45,336 nucleotides of DNA from an uncultured Desulfobacterium sp. (GTDB lineage Bacteria; Desulfobacterota; DSM-4660; Desulfatiglandales; Desulfatiglandaceae). This document shows, piece by piece, positions 7,314 through 16,151 of the stretch (positions are counted from its first letter, which is position 1; each line of letters opens with the position of its first letter). The position numbers and the translations under genes are program-made. The stretch spans positions 386,484 to 431,819 of the forward strand of contig LT984855.1 in assembly GCA_900258555.1 (NCBI GenBank), read 5' to 3'. The notes beneath the pieces are model-generated. The model saw only the letters and a list, made by a program, of their open reading frames with translations, was not told where the DNA came from and ran no database searches.

Positions 7314-10043
7314 TTACTTTTCACTTTCTTGCCTTACCGGCAGCCTCACAATAAATGTTGAACCCTCTCCGGGCAAACTCCTCGCGGTAATGCTTCCGCC
7401 GTGACGCTCCACAATCCTGCGGCAGATGGCAAGTCCCATACCGGTACCGGAATAGGGTGAACTCTGCCCGTGCAACCGCTGAAATGGATCAAAGATTTTG
7501 TCGAGGTACTTTTCATCAAAGCCGATGCCGTTGTCTTTTACATGGACCTCACAGAATCCATCAAAAGGGCTCTGGACGGAATAGACCCTAATCACAGGCG
7601 CATGCTTCCCATGGTACTTTAAGGCATTCCCAAAAAGGTTTTGAAAAAGTTGGCGCATCTGAACGGGATCAGCCTCGATTAGAGGAAGATCGTCAATCAG
7701 GATCTCCGCCTGTGTCTCCTCACACATGATATTTAAGTCCGTTACACTCTCCACTGCCGAGTCTTTCAGACCGACCATGGTAAAGGGCTCCGGTCTGGTT
7801 CTTACACGGGAGTATTTTAAGAGATCCGTAATCAGATCCTGCATCCTTTCTGCGGCGCGTTGCATCCTCTTAAGGAAATCGCAGGCCTTATCGTCCAGTA
7901 ACTCCTGATATCCAGTGATCAACATATTGGAAAATGTCTGGATCTTTCGCAAAGGCTCCTGAAGGTCATGGGAAGACACATGAGCAAAGTCTTCTAGGTC
8001 CCGGTTGCTTTTCTCCAATGCCTCATTGGTCTTCAGCAGTTCGGCGGTGCGTTCCTTCACTCTGATCTCCAATTCATCCCTAGACGTCCTTAGTTCTTCA
8101 AGAAGTTTTATACGTTCCATGGCAATGGCCACCTGGTCAGTTACCGTCTTCATTAAAGCCAGATCATCAGGGGAAAAATATGTCCGCGTCCTGGTGCCGA
8201 AAGAAAGCGTCCCCAGAAGCCGGTCCTGCATCATTAGGGGGTTGCAGGCATATGCCTGGATACCATAGGACCTGACCAGCTCAGTAAGTGGATTAGGGTT
8301 ATGAAAGATATCTTCTGCAACCATGGGCAGCCCATCCCGCGCCACACAGCCGCAGACAGCCACGCCATAGTCCAGCCATTCTATCTTCCTGACCTCTTCT
8401 TCAGGTATCCCGGCGCAGGCGTTCAGGCGGAGCCTGCCTGTATTTTCATCGGCCAGGAAATTGAAGAATACATCACAGTCCAGGTGGGTCATAACCTTGA
8501 TGCACAGCTCATTGACGATTCTTTGGGGGTCCATTGTCGTCAACAATTGCCCCGCGGTCTCGGAAAGAAGCCTGAACCGCTCCTGATTCTTAAGCAAAGT
8601 CTGTTCGGATTGTTTCTTTTCAGTGACGTCTTGGGAAGTACCGAACCCGCCAAGAAGTTTTCCGTCCTTGCCCCACTCCAGTTCGGCCCGCTCCCGCACC
8701 CACTTTATCTCATCGCCGACAACGATTCGATGTTCGATATCATAAGGCCGGCCTGAAAGGGCGGCATTCCATGTCCTGTTCACGTATGCCCTGTCATCCG
8801 GGTGAACAACTCCGAGAAACGTCTCATAGGTCAGGGATGTCCCCTTGGGGACGCCGAAAATCCGATGGGCCTCCTCAGACCAGAGCAATTCATTTTTCTG
8901 TATGTTTAGCCGCCAGCTTCCGATGTTGGCAATGGCCTGGGCCCGGTTCAGGTCGTCCTCGCCCTCGCGCAATTGCTTCTCAACCAGCTTACGCTCAGTA
9001 ATATCGCGGGCCACATGCACGCTCCCCATCATCCGGCCTTGTTCATCCAAGATCGGGGTTGTGCTTACCAGAAAGTATCCCCCAAGGCGGTCCTCGTGGA
9101 CTTCCGCTGTGTATCCCTTGCCGTCGGCCAAGGTTCTGGTGTGGGGGCAAAATGCCGGCGGTGCGTCCGTACCATGCACAACAGAGTAGCATGGCAGCCC
9201 CACACACTTGTCAGCCCCACACCCCAGCCGCCTGGACATTGCCGGGTTCGCACGTAGAATCCGGTGCTGGTCATCCAAGATGGCGATCATATCCGGGACA
9301 CTACTGAAAGTCCTCTCCCATTCCTCCTTGGCACGGAGCAGAGCGTCTTCGGTCTGCTTGCGCTCAGCGATTTCGGCAGCAAGCTGCAGATTTTTTGATT
9401 CAAGTTCCGCGGTCCGTTCCCTGACCATTTCCTCGAGATGCTCCTTGTAAATAAGGAGTTCCTCTTCCGTCCGCTTACGGTCCGTTATGTCAATGCCCAT
9501 CTCCATGATGAGGGTGGAACTGTCTGTGTCAGTGAAAGGAAAATCATAGACATAATAACAGCGACCGTCCGGACCGGTCCACTCCCACTCATTGGGTGTC
9601 ATAGTTTTGAGAACGGTATAGGTTTCACAAGTCTCACAGGGTTCATTGCGCCCAAACAGGTACTCGAAGCAGCGCTGGCCGTGGGATTCCCCGAAGCGTT
9701 CCCGAAAGAAGCGGTTGGCAAAGGGTACGTGATAATCTGGAGTCAGCAGCACCAGATAGGCAGGCATGGTCTCCAGGACGTCATAGAACCTCTTGCGTTC
9801 GTTTTTCACTGCCTCGTCGGGCCGTCTACGGTCCACGAACTCCTTCTTAAGCGTGCTGTTGGCCTGTTCCAGTTCTGCTGTCATTTCCCCGACGCGGATT
9901 CCGATATGGTCTTTTGCCTTCCGAAATGCAATGGTGGAGGATGACGTAACCTCCTCTGCCGCAGTATCAGCCGGGATAAGGGCACTGCCGCCAATGGATA
10001 CCGTCTCGTCCTTACCAGTATGCCTTTGACTATTTTTATCCAT
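7314..10043 (-). CDS. Multi-PAS/GAF sensor histidine kinase
   Basis: A 909-residue soluble kinase. Domain order: PAS/PAC (about 85-190), a coiled linker, PAS (about 235-355), PAS_3 (about 375-485), GAF (about 500-650), a coiled linker, HisKA with the phospho-His in HVSSHDLQEPLRK (about 695-760), and HATPase_c (about 790-905; NLFGNALKYHG, DNGIGFD, GTGMGLAICRRIVERHGG). The first two PAS domains are rich in cysteine (GRNEPCETCETY; CGADKCVGLPC), which may indicate redox or metal sensing; that is inference. There are no membrane segments, so it senses cytoplasmic cues. It shares its kinase-core type with the DUF3365 kinase at 10546 and is followed by its probable receiver partner. Confidence 0.9.
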   Translation of the reverse strand: MDKNSQRHTGKDETVSIGGSALIPADTAAEEVTSSSTIAFRKAKDHIGIRVGEMTAELEQANSTLKKEFVDRRRPDEAVKNERKRFYDVLETMPAYLVLLTPDYHVPFANRFFRERFGESHGQRCFEYLFGRNEPCETCETYTVLKTMTPNEWEWTGPDGRCYYVYDFPFTDTDSSTLIMEMGIDITDRKRTEEELLIYKEHLEEMVRERTAELESKNLQLAAEIAERKQTEDALLRAKEEWERTFSSVPDMIAILDDQHRILRANPAMSRRLGCGADKCVGLPCYSVVHGTDAPPAFCPHTRTLADGKGYTAEVHEDRLGGYFLVSTTPILDEQGRMMGSVHVARDITERKLVEKQLREGEDDLNRAQAIANIGSWRLNIQKNELLWSEEAHRIFGVPKGTSLTYETFLGVVHPDDRAYVNRTWNAALSGRPYDIEHRIVVGDEIKWVRERAELEWGKDGKLLGGFGTSQDVTEKKQSEQTLLKNQERFRLLSETAGQLLTTMDPQRIVNELCIKVMTHLDCDVFFNFLADENTGRLRLNACAGIPEEEVRKIEWLDYGVAVCGCVARDGLPMVAEDIFHNPNPLTELVRSYGIQAYACNPLMMQDRLLGTLSFGTRTRTYFSPDDLALMKTVTDQVAIAMERIKLLEELRTSRDELEIRVKERTAELLKTNEALEKSNRDLEDFAHVSSHDLQEPLRKIQTFSNMLITGYQELLDDKACDFLKRMQRAAERMQDLITDLLKYSRVRTRPEPFTMVGLKDSAVESVTDLNIMCEETQAEILIDDLPLIEADPVQMRQLFQNLFGNALKYHGKHAPVIRVYSVQSPFDGFCEVHVKDNGIGFDEKYLDKIFDPFQRLHGQSSPYSGTGMGLAICRRIVERHGGSITARSLPGEGSTFIVRLPVRQESEK

Positions 10044-10545
10044 GTCAGACTCCGAAATGATCTAACCTGCAAATTAAACATTCAGAGGTTCAGGCTTTCC
10101 CAACGGAATCGGAACCAGGGCTAGGTTAGGGAGAGTCGTTCCCACAGGGGGATTGAAATTAAAGAATCACAGGTTCAGACCTGCCTGACAGACGGCAGGC
10201 GTATTTTGGATAAATTCTAAACCCCTGAGACCTGAATCTCTGAAGACCCGTGGACGGATTTTTTGATTAAACTTGCTTTTTTAGGTTCATAACTATAGAG
10301 AAATTATCATGTTATGTCAAACATGATTAAAAATTCCAGCATCTCCTCAATCTTATATTTTAATTTTCGGCAAAGATTACACCTTCGATCCCTTTCTGGA
10401 GAAATACTTACTCGCTGAGGACAAGAATACATGATGCACCCCATAGACATTCTGAACTGAACACCGTTATAATTATTTAACTACTGATGATGCTTCTGTC
10501 TGGTAACTTCTGAGACAGGATCGGTAAGGAAGAATTCTTAATAAA
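10044..10545. other. 500-bp gene-free gap between divergent kinases
   Basis: There is no credible ORF. Two short hairpins lie near 10170-10200 (CAGGTTCAGACCTG, and CTGCC...GGCAG), the second resembling a dispersed intergenic palindrome. A single CRISPR-repeat-like string occurs at 10135-10159. The gap should hold promoters for both kinase genes, but I see no convincing -35/-10 pair. Confidence 0.4.
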
Positions 10546-12474
10546 ATGAATGAACTTGAGCGCCTTGAACCTTTTTCCAAACGTGTTTACCGGTATTTTT
10601 GGACCTTTATTGCAGCCTGGACCCTGATTGTCATCGCACTGCTCCTGCAGGACATTTACGAGATAAAAGACAAGACCACTGAAATGGTCAGGAAGGAGGC
10701 ACTAGTCCATCTTAACAAGGACCTTGCAACACGCCTCTGGGCAGCATCCCACGGCGGGGTTTATGTCCCCGTTACAGGAAAAACCCCACCAAACCCATTT
10801 CTAAGCAATGTCCCTGACCGGGATATCAAGACCCCTTCCGGAAAATCACTTACCCTGATGAATCCGGCCTATATGCTTCGACAACTGATGGACGATGGCG
10901 CTGATCTTTATGGCGTTAGAGGGCACATTACAAGTCTTAAATTTTTCAGGGAGGAAACCGCGCCTGATGACTGGGAAAGGGACGCTCTTATTACTCTTGA
11001 GTCAGGGGCAAGAGAGGCCTCCGAACTCGTGACCATGAATGGGGCACCCTGTTTTCGCATCATGAGACCATTGATGACAGATGAGTCGTGCCTTAAATGT
11101 CATGGCCATCAGGGATACAGATTGGGAGATGTCCGCGGCGGGGTCAGCGTCTCCTTACCTATAATGCCCTATCTTGCCGCTCAACGAAATGAAATCGTTG
11201 CCCATTCAGTCTCTTTAGCTGTCTTATGGCTCCTCGGCGTTATGTTCATCGGGTTTTCTGTTCGCGGTCTCAGCATCCATCTCAGGGAACGTGGAAAGGC
11301 AGAAGACTTGCTGGCAGTCTCAGAAAAAAGGTACAGTACCGTTGTTGAGAATTCCCTGACAGGGATATGCATCATTCAGGACGGGGTAATTAAGTTTGCC
11401 AATACTCGGGCTGCTGAAATATATGGTTACTCAAAGGAGGAGATCATAGGAATAGATTCTCTTGCCCTGGTGCCTCCAGAAGACAGGGACTTTATAAAAG
11501 ACATTAGAGAAAAGAGGATGCAGAGAGGGGATGCCCCATCGGAATATGAGGCCAGAGGCCTCAGGAAGGACGGAAAAACCATATGGGTTCAGCGCAGGAA
11601 CACGCTCGTCGAATTTGACGGCAGACCCGCTGTCCTGGGAAATGTCCTTGATGTGACTGCCCTTAGAAGGGCCAGGGATGAGGCAAAGGCCTATGCGGAA
11701 GAACTCAAACGCAGCAACCTGGAACTGGAACAGTTTGCGGTTGTGGCCTCTCATGATTTGTCAGAGCCGTTGCGAAAGGTCCGGACTTTCAGTGACATTC
11801 TGAAGGAAAAGTACCATCCTCTTCTGGATCATCAGGGGAAGGACTATCTTGAAAGGATGCAGAAGGCAGCTACGCGTATGCAGAGCATGATTGATGCCCT
11901 GCTGAGTCTCTCCAGGGTGACGACAAAGGGGCAACCCTTCATCCATGTCCATCTGACCAATTCGGTGCAGGAGGCACTATCCAACCTGGAAATGCTCCTT
12001 CAAAAGACATCCGGCCAAGTTATTGTGGAAGACCTTCCGACGATAGAAGGAGACCCCTCCCAAATGATCCAGTTATTCCAAAACCTGATCGGAAACAGCC
12101 TTAAGTTCCATCGAACCGGGGAACCGCCCGTCATTTATGTGCGGGCGGAGATGATTCAGTCGCATGATTATGTTCCAGGAGGGAATAGCCTTCCATCTCA
12201 CATCATTTATGTGGAAGATAATGGTATAGGTTTCGACGGGGAGTATCTCGATCGAATTTTTCTACCGTTTGAACGGTTGCACGGCCGACTGGAATACGAG
12301 GGAACAGGGATGGGTTTGGCCATCTGCCGAAAAATCGTGGAACGGCACGGCGGAGCTATAACCGCCAAAAGTGCAGTTGGCAAAGGCTCCACATTTATCA
12401 TCACCTTGCCTGCTGGAAAAATACCGGATCAGTGTGCCTGTGCAGCCACTGTAGGTAGTCCAATGGAAGAATGA
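10546..12474 (+). CDS. DUF3365 (c-haem) sensor histidine kinase with PAS domain
   Basis: A 642-residue membrane kinase. TM1 is about residues 19-36. A periplasmic DUF3365 (Tll0287-like) sensor covers about 45-215 with a CxxCH haem-c motif at residues 182-186 (SCLKCHGHQG). TM2 is about 219-239. Then come PAS (about 260-375), HisKA with H403 (VVASHDLSEPLRK) and HATPase_c (about 495-625; DNGIGFD, GTGMGLAICRKI). The covalent haem suggests sensing of redox state or a diatomic gas. The kinase core closely resembles that of the 7314-10043 gene, so the two may share a receiver. A broken response-regulator gene follows directly, and may be the lost partner. Confidence 0.9.
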   Translation: MNELERLEPFSKRVYRYFWTFIAAWTLIVIALLLQDIYEIKDKTTEMVRKEALVHLNKDLATRLWAASHGGVYVPVTGKTPPNPFLSNVPDRDIKTPSGKSLTLMNPAYMLRQLMDDGADLYGVRGHITSLKFFREETAPDDWERDALITLESGAREASELVTMNGAPCFRIMRPLMTDESCLKCHGHQGYRLGDVRGGVSVSLPIMPYLAAQRNEIVAHSVSLAVLWLLGVMFIGFSVRGLSIHLRERGKAEDLLAVSEKRYSTVVENSLTGICIIQDGVIKFANTRAAEIYGYSKEEIIGIDSLALVPPEDRDFIKDIREKRMQRGDAPSEYEARGLRKDGKTIWVQRRNTLVEFDGRPAVLGNVLDVTALRRARDEAKAYAEELKRSNLELEQFAVVASHDLSEPLRKVRTFSDILKEKYHPLLDHQGKDYLERMQKAATRMQSMIDALLSLSRVTTKGQPFIHVHLTNSVQEALSNLEMLLQKTSGQVIVEDLPTIEGDPSQMIQLFQNLIGNSLKFHRTGEPPVIYVRAEMIQSHDYVPGGNSLPSHIIYVEDNGIGFDGEYLDRIFLPFERLHGRLEYEGTGMGLAICRKIVERHGGAITAKSAVGKGSTFIITLPAGKIPDQCACAATVGSPMEE

Positions 12475-12477
12475 ATA

Positions 12478-12740
12478 TGCTGAGCATACATTCAAAAAGT
12501 TGATATTATTACTGAGGCATTTAAGGCTGGCGCCGCTGGTTATGTGATCAAATCTTCTACGGCTGATAAGCTGATAAGCGCATTGAAAGCGGTTTCAGAA
12601 GGAGAATATTTTATAGATGGTACAGTCTCTTCAGAACTATTTGCGCTGATTAAAAACACCAACCAACAGAGAAAAAGAATCGGAGATTCAAATTTTGAAA
12701 CCCTGACAGACAGAGAGCAGGAAATTTGCTGTTTAAAAGA
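12478..12740 (+). pseudogene. NarL-type response regulator fragment
   Basis: The reading frame from about 12505 encodes the second half of a receiver domain (IITEAFKAGAAGYVIKSS, with the conserved Lys), a linker, and the start of a LuxR HTH (LTDREQEICCL). The N-terminal part with the phospho-acceptor is missing apart from LSIHSK in a different frame, implying a frameshift near 12500. The HTH breaks off after about 12735. It lies just 3' of the DUF3365 kinase, so it looks like a decayed partner regulator. Confidence 0.7.
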
Positions 12741-12752
12741 TGGCATAATGGA

Positions 12753-12959
12753 TCATGCCTCCATTTTCTCCAGGTGTTTGATTATTATTTCAAAATCGGA
12801 TTCCAATCCAAATATGACTTCGTCTATTTCATGTTCAAACTTATCCCACCCATTACTTTGAGACAGTTCCCCCATTTTGCCGCTCAACAACATTCGCTTT
12901 TTCTTTAACTCCTCAATTTCATTCTCCATTGCAGTTATCATTTCAGATCCTTTAGCCAT
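12753..12959 (-). CDS. Small coiled-coil hypothetical protein
   Basis: About 68 residues, almost wholly helical and charged (MENEIEELKKKRMLLSGKMG), so probably a coiled coil. The ATG at 12959 has AGGAGG about 11 bases upstream; a GTG four codons earlier is too close to that site. I do not recognise a family. It lies tail-to-tail with the regulator fragment. It could be a regulator fragment's replacement neighbour or a small structural protein; no function is proposed. Confidence 0.5.
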   Translation of the reverse strand: MAKGSEMITAMENEIEELKKKRMLLSGKMGELSQSNGWDKFEHEIDEVIFGLESDFEIIIKHLEKMEA

Positions 12960-12971
12960 AATAAACTTCAC

Positions 12972-13559
12972 CTCCTAATTTCGAACTGTGCGAATGAGCA
13001 ACCTACTCGCGGACATTTCTTATAGGCATTTAGAATTTGGTTGGTTAATTATGGTATCGGCCTGGAAAAATAAAAATGGGGTAGAAACAGTATTTAGAAT
13101 CTTAAAGTCCGGTACTCCAGAATAGATCCACCACCCAGGCTGTATTGGGGATGTAAAGATATGGAAAGATGATGTATCAAAGATGTTAAACTCCAGAAGC
13201 CATGCCATTTTTTTATCTACAGGATACATAAAGTGAAAACTGATCGTGTGTATTGCAGACCGGCCAAATAAAGAAAACCTTTTTTATTGGCCTTTTTCTA
13301 CCGTCTATTATCATCAAAATAGATGATTCGCCCTATTGTCGATTTTAAACTACCAGAATAAGGTCATTTATAATCCGGGATAAATATGAAGGTTAGACTT
13401 CTTTCATGGATGAGTGAGGAGCATGCTCAATGTATCCCATTGAAGACGGAAAGATAGAAAAAACCTTTAACTAAACACCTCCCGAAGAATAAAGATGCCG
13501 GGGAGATCCCTTAATTCGTCTTTTATCACATATACAACAAATGAAAGGAGGATAAAATT
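12972..13559. other. Gene-free stretch upstream of the zinc-ribbon gene
   Basis: Nearly 590 bp without a convincing gene. A 69-codon minus-strand frame (13020-13229) has neither a Shine-Dalgarno sequence nor a recognisable composition. The stretch is AT-rich, and its 3' end carries the AAAGGAGG ribosome-binding site of the following gene. Confidence 0.4.
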
Positions 13560-13781
13560 ATGGCCTATACATGTAAAACCTGCGGGGCAGTAGCGAACGA
13601 GCCGGGGCATTTATGCAATCCTTGCGGGGATGAAACAAAGTGTAGCTTTTGCGGTGCTCCTAAAGTAGATACCACCCATATGTGTAAGGATAAACTTGCA
13701 AATATGAAATATGTCTGCAATGGATGCGGGAGATTAGCCATGGAGGAAGGGCATCTGTGTAAGCCTTCACCTATTCAATGA
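13560..13781 (+). CDS. Small Cys-rich zinc-ribbon-like protein
   Basis: 73 residues with three near-repeated Cys units: CKTCGAVANEPGHLCNPCG, CSFCGAPKVDTTHMC, and CNGCGRLAMEEGHLCKPS. Each CxxC is followed about 10-11 residues later by a further Cys, with a conserved His before it (GHLC, THMC, GHLC), as expected for metal-binding ribbons. The start is well supported by AAAGGAGG eight bases upstream. The family is unnamed to me, and the role (metal storage, redox or nucleic-acid binding) is open. It stands alone, with a hairpin directly after its stop. Confidence 0.75.
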   Translation: MAYTCKTCGAVANEPGHLCNPCGDETKCSFCGAPKVDTTHMCKDKLANMKYVCNGCGRLAMEEGHLCKPSPIQ

Positions 13782-13788
13782 AAAAGTA

Positions 13789-13807
13789 CCAAAATGCTTC
13801 ATTTTGG
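13789..13807 (+). terminator. Hairpin after the zinc-ribbon gene
   Basis: CCAAAATG and CATTTTGG form a perfect 8-bp stem with a 3-base loop, 8 bp beyond the stop codon. No T-run follows, so it is a weak terminator or an mRNA 3'-end stabiliser. Confidence 0.4.
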
Positions 13808-13856
13808 CCTGCGGCGGCAAACAGGGATGAATTTTGCAAGGATCGGCGTGCTGGAA

Positions 13857-13884
13857 GGCCCCCTCCCGGCCTGGGGAGAGGGCC
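13857..13884 (-). terminator. GC-rich hairpin downstream of groEL
   Basis: On the minus strand GGCCCTCTCCC pairs with GGGAGGGGGCC (one G-T pair), about 50 bp past the groEL stop. There is no clear U-tract, so termination is likely but not certain. Confidence 0.45.
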
Positions 13885-13932
13885 ATCATGAATGGTCTCA
13901 TAATATCTATGCCTTATCGGGCATTGACAGGT

Positions 13933-15558
13933 CTAGTACATGTCATCCGTGGGCATCTCAGGCGCCATGCCCTTGTCCTTCTTTTTAGGCTTATCGGCTA
14001 CCATCGCCTCGGTGGTCAAAAGTAACCCGGAAACGGATGCGGCGTTTTGCAGGGCAAACCTTGTCACCTTTGTGGGATCAATAACACCTGCCGCCATAAG
14101 GTCCTCATAGACACCGGTGTCGGCGTTAAATCCAAAGGCGCCCTCGCCGTCCTTAACCTTCTGGACCACAACAGAGCCTTCAAATCCGGCATTATTGGCT
14201 ATCTGCCTTACCGGCTCTTCAAGCGCCCTCTTGACTATGTTGACGCCCATCTTCGACTCGCCCTTGATTTTAAGATCATCCAGGGCCTTGAGTGTGCGGA
14301 TAAAGGCGACGCCTCCTCCGGGGACTATTCCTTCTTCAACAGCTGCGCGGGTGGCGTTCAGTGCATCTTCAACCCGGTCTTTTTTCTCCTTCATCTCGGT
14401 CTCTGTGGCAGCCCCTACATTAATAACAGCCACACCGCCGATCAGTTTTGCAAGGCGTTCCTGCAGCTTTTCCCTGTCCCAGTCGCTCGTTGTCTCATCG
14501 ATCTGCGCGCGGATCTGTTTAACCCGGCCTTCCAGGGCCTGCCTGCTCCCGCCGCCGTCAACTATAGTGGTATTGTCCTTGTCAATGGATATCCGCTTTG
14601 CGGTGCCCAGATCATTAATGGTGATATTGGCAAGCTTTATGCCCAGGTCTTCGCTTATCACCTGTCCACCGGTCAATATGGCGATATCCTCAAGCATGGC
14701 CTTACGCCTGTCGCCAAAGCCCGGGGCCTTGACAGCCGCGCACTTGAGGGTCCCGCGAAGCTTATTTACGACCAACGCGGCCAGGGCCTCGCCTTCCACG
14801 TCCTCGGCGATAATCAGGATGGGTCTTCCCATCTTTGCCACCTGCTCAAGGATGGGCACAAGATCTTTCATGCTGCTGAGCTTGCTCTCGTTCAGCAAGA
14901 TATAGGCCTCTTCCAGGTGGGTCTCCATCTTTTCGGCATTGGTGACAAAGTAGGGGCTCAGATAACCCCTGTCGAATTGCATACCCTCTACGATATCAAG
15001 GGTAGTCTCCATGCTCTTGGCCTCTTCTACCGTGATCACGCCTTCCTTGCCCACCTTTTCCATGGCCTCGGAGATCACATCGCCTATGGTGGAGTCGTTG
15101 TTTGCGGAAATGGTACCCACCTGGGCGATCTCTTTTTTATCCTTTGTAGGCTTAGAAATCTTCTTAAGTTCAGCCACCACCGCCTCAACGGCCTGATCAA
15201 TGCCGCGTTTGATAGACATGGGGTTTGAGCCTGCTGCCACCAGCTTTGAGCCCTCACGATATATGGCCTGTGCTAGAATGGTTGCCGTGGTGGTTCCATC
15301 GCCTGCCACATCAGAGGTCTTGGATGCGACCTCCTTGACCATCTGCGCACCCATATTCTCAAACTTGTCTTCCAGGTCTATCTCCTTGGCCACTGTCACG
15401 CCGTCTTTAGTAATCTTTGGGGAGCCGAAGGATTTGTCAATGAGCACATTGCGCCCTTTGGGACCAAGGGTGACCTTTACCGCCTCGGCCAAGGTGTCAA
15501 CGCCCTTCATCATCTTCTCCCTGGCCTTGGAGCTGTAATTTATCTCTTTTCCTGCCAT
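13933..15558 (-). CDS. groL: Chaperonin GroEL (60 kDa)
   Basis: 541 residues, full length. The N-terminus has the family sequence ([20 protein letters not shown]), the ATP-site motif [14 protein letters not shown], and the C-terminal [20 protein letters not shown]. The usual GGM-rich tail is replaced by a short Lys/Met/Asp-rich tail ending DDMY. GroEL rings fold cytosolic proteins with GroES and ATP. It lies 18 bp downstream of groES and has its own AGGAGG site. A large antisense reading frame inside it is a codon-bias shadow. Confidence 0.98.
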   Translation of the reverse strand: MAGKEINYSSKAREKMMKGVDTLAEAVKVTLGPKGRNVLIDKSFGSPKITKDGVTVAKEIDLEDKFENMGAQMVKEVASKTSDVAGDGTTTATILAQAIYREGSKLVAAGSNPMSIKRGIDQAVEAVVAELKKISKPTKDKKEIAQVGTISANNDSTIGDVISEAMEKVGKEGVITVEEAKSMETTLDIVEGMQFDRGYLSPYFVTNAEKMETHLEEAYILLNESKLSSMKDLVPILEQVAKMGRPILIIAEDVEGEALAALVVNKLRGTLKCAAVKAPGFGDRRKAMLEDIAILTGGQVISEDLGIKLANITINDLGTAKRISIDKDNTTIVDGGGSRQALEGRVKQIRAQIDETTSDWDREKLQERLAKLIGGVAVINVGAATETEMKEKKDRVEDALNATRAAVEEGIVPGGGVAFIRTLKALDDLKIKGESKMGVNIVKRALEEPVRQIANNAGFEGSVVVQKVKDGEGAFGFNADTGVYEDLMAAGVIDPTKVTRFALQNAASVSGLLLTTEAMVADKPKKKDKGMAPEMPTDDMY

Positions 15559-15576
15559 AGCTAAAAACCTCCTTAA

Positions 15577-15864
15577 TTATTCCACAATACCCAAGATATC
15601 ATCTTCATGCATTATTAAATGTTCCACGCCATCTATCTTTATCTCATTTCCTGCGTACTTGCCAAAAAGTATGCGGTCACCCGCCTTAACGGTCATGGGA
15701 ATCCGCTCGCCCTTGTCCCCCGTCTTCCCCCGACCAACAGCAACTACCTGACCTTCCTGGGGCTTTTCTTTCGCTGTATCAGGAATAATTATACCTCCAG
15801 AGGTCTTTTCTTCCTCTTTAACCCTGAGAACCAGTATCCTGTCACCTAATGGCCTGATTTTCAT
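15577..15864 (-). CDS. groS: Co-chaperonin GroES (10 kDa)
   Basis: 95 residues, standard length. It has the mobile-loop region [20 protein letters not shown], the GKYAGNEI motif and the C-terminal strand [10 protein letters not shown]. It caps the GroEL ring. First gene of groES-groEL, with a good Shine-Dalgarno sequence (AAGGAGG-like) before the ATG. Confidence 0.98.
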   Translation of the reverse strand: MKIRPLGDRILVLRVKEEEKTSGGIIIPDTAKEKPQEGQVVAVGRGKTGDKGERIPMTVKAGDRILFGKYAGNEIKIDGVEHLIMHEDDILGIVE

Positions 15865-15998
15865 CCCTCTTAACCTCCTTAACGTTGTAAAATATTAAAG
15901 ATAAGCCCATTTGCATGCCCGAACAACCTTGAAGCAAATAGGCAAAAACGAACAAAATGTATAACTATTTGAAATCGCTATCTTAAAAAGATGGTGAG

Positions 15999-16027
15999 AA
16001 TATAAACATGTGCCTACTTGTTGTCAA
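15999..16027 (-). promoter_or_regulatory. Strong sigma70-type promoter of groES-groEL
   Basis: Minus strand: TTGACA (16027-16022), a 17-bp spacer, TATATT (16004-15999). The -35 is perfect and the -10 matches 5 of 6. The start site should fall near 15992, giving a leader of about 125 bases. I find no CIRCE element (TTAGCACTC-N9-GAGTGCTAA) in the leader, so HrcA control is not supported here. Confidence 0.7.
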
Positions 16028-16151
16028 GGTCACTTTGTTTTTTTATCTTGCAGAAAACTTCTAACAACAAATAGCTTCAAATTGTCTGTTCCTTCTGATA
16101 TAGCTGATCACGCTTTAAAGATATTGTCACAGCACATAACAGGGTTATCAT

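Noticed and set aside
8301-8756. Long plus-strand frames opposite the multi-PAS kinase
   Set aside because: Antisense shadows of the kinase gene; the sense strand has clear domains throughout.
10135-10159. CRISPR-repeat-like string GTCGTTCCCACAGG ending in GGATTGAAAT
   Set aside because: Only one copy; no second repeat or spacer pattern nearby and no cas genes in the window.
10546-12474. Phytochrome-like kinase, because of the similar kinase core
   Set aside because: No bilin-binding GAF-PHY domains; the sensor is DUF3365 with CxxCH.
13020-13229. 69-codon minus-strand frame
   Set aside because: No Shine-Dalgarno sequence, no family resemblance, and it lies in an AT-rich gap.
14047-15228. 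393-codon frame antisense to groEL
   Set aside because: It is the shadow of a strongly biased gene; no ribosome-binding site and the protein has no sensible composition.
15865-16151. Possible CIRCE/HrcA control of groES
   Set aside because: No TTAGCACTC-N9-GAGTGCTAA inverted repeat is present; only a sigma70-type promoter is visible.
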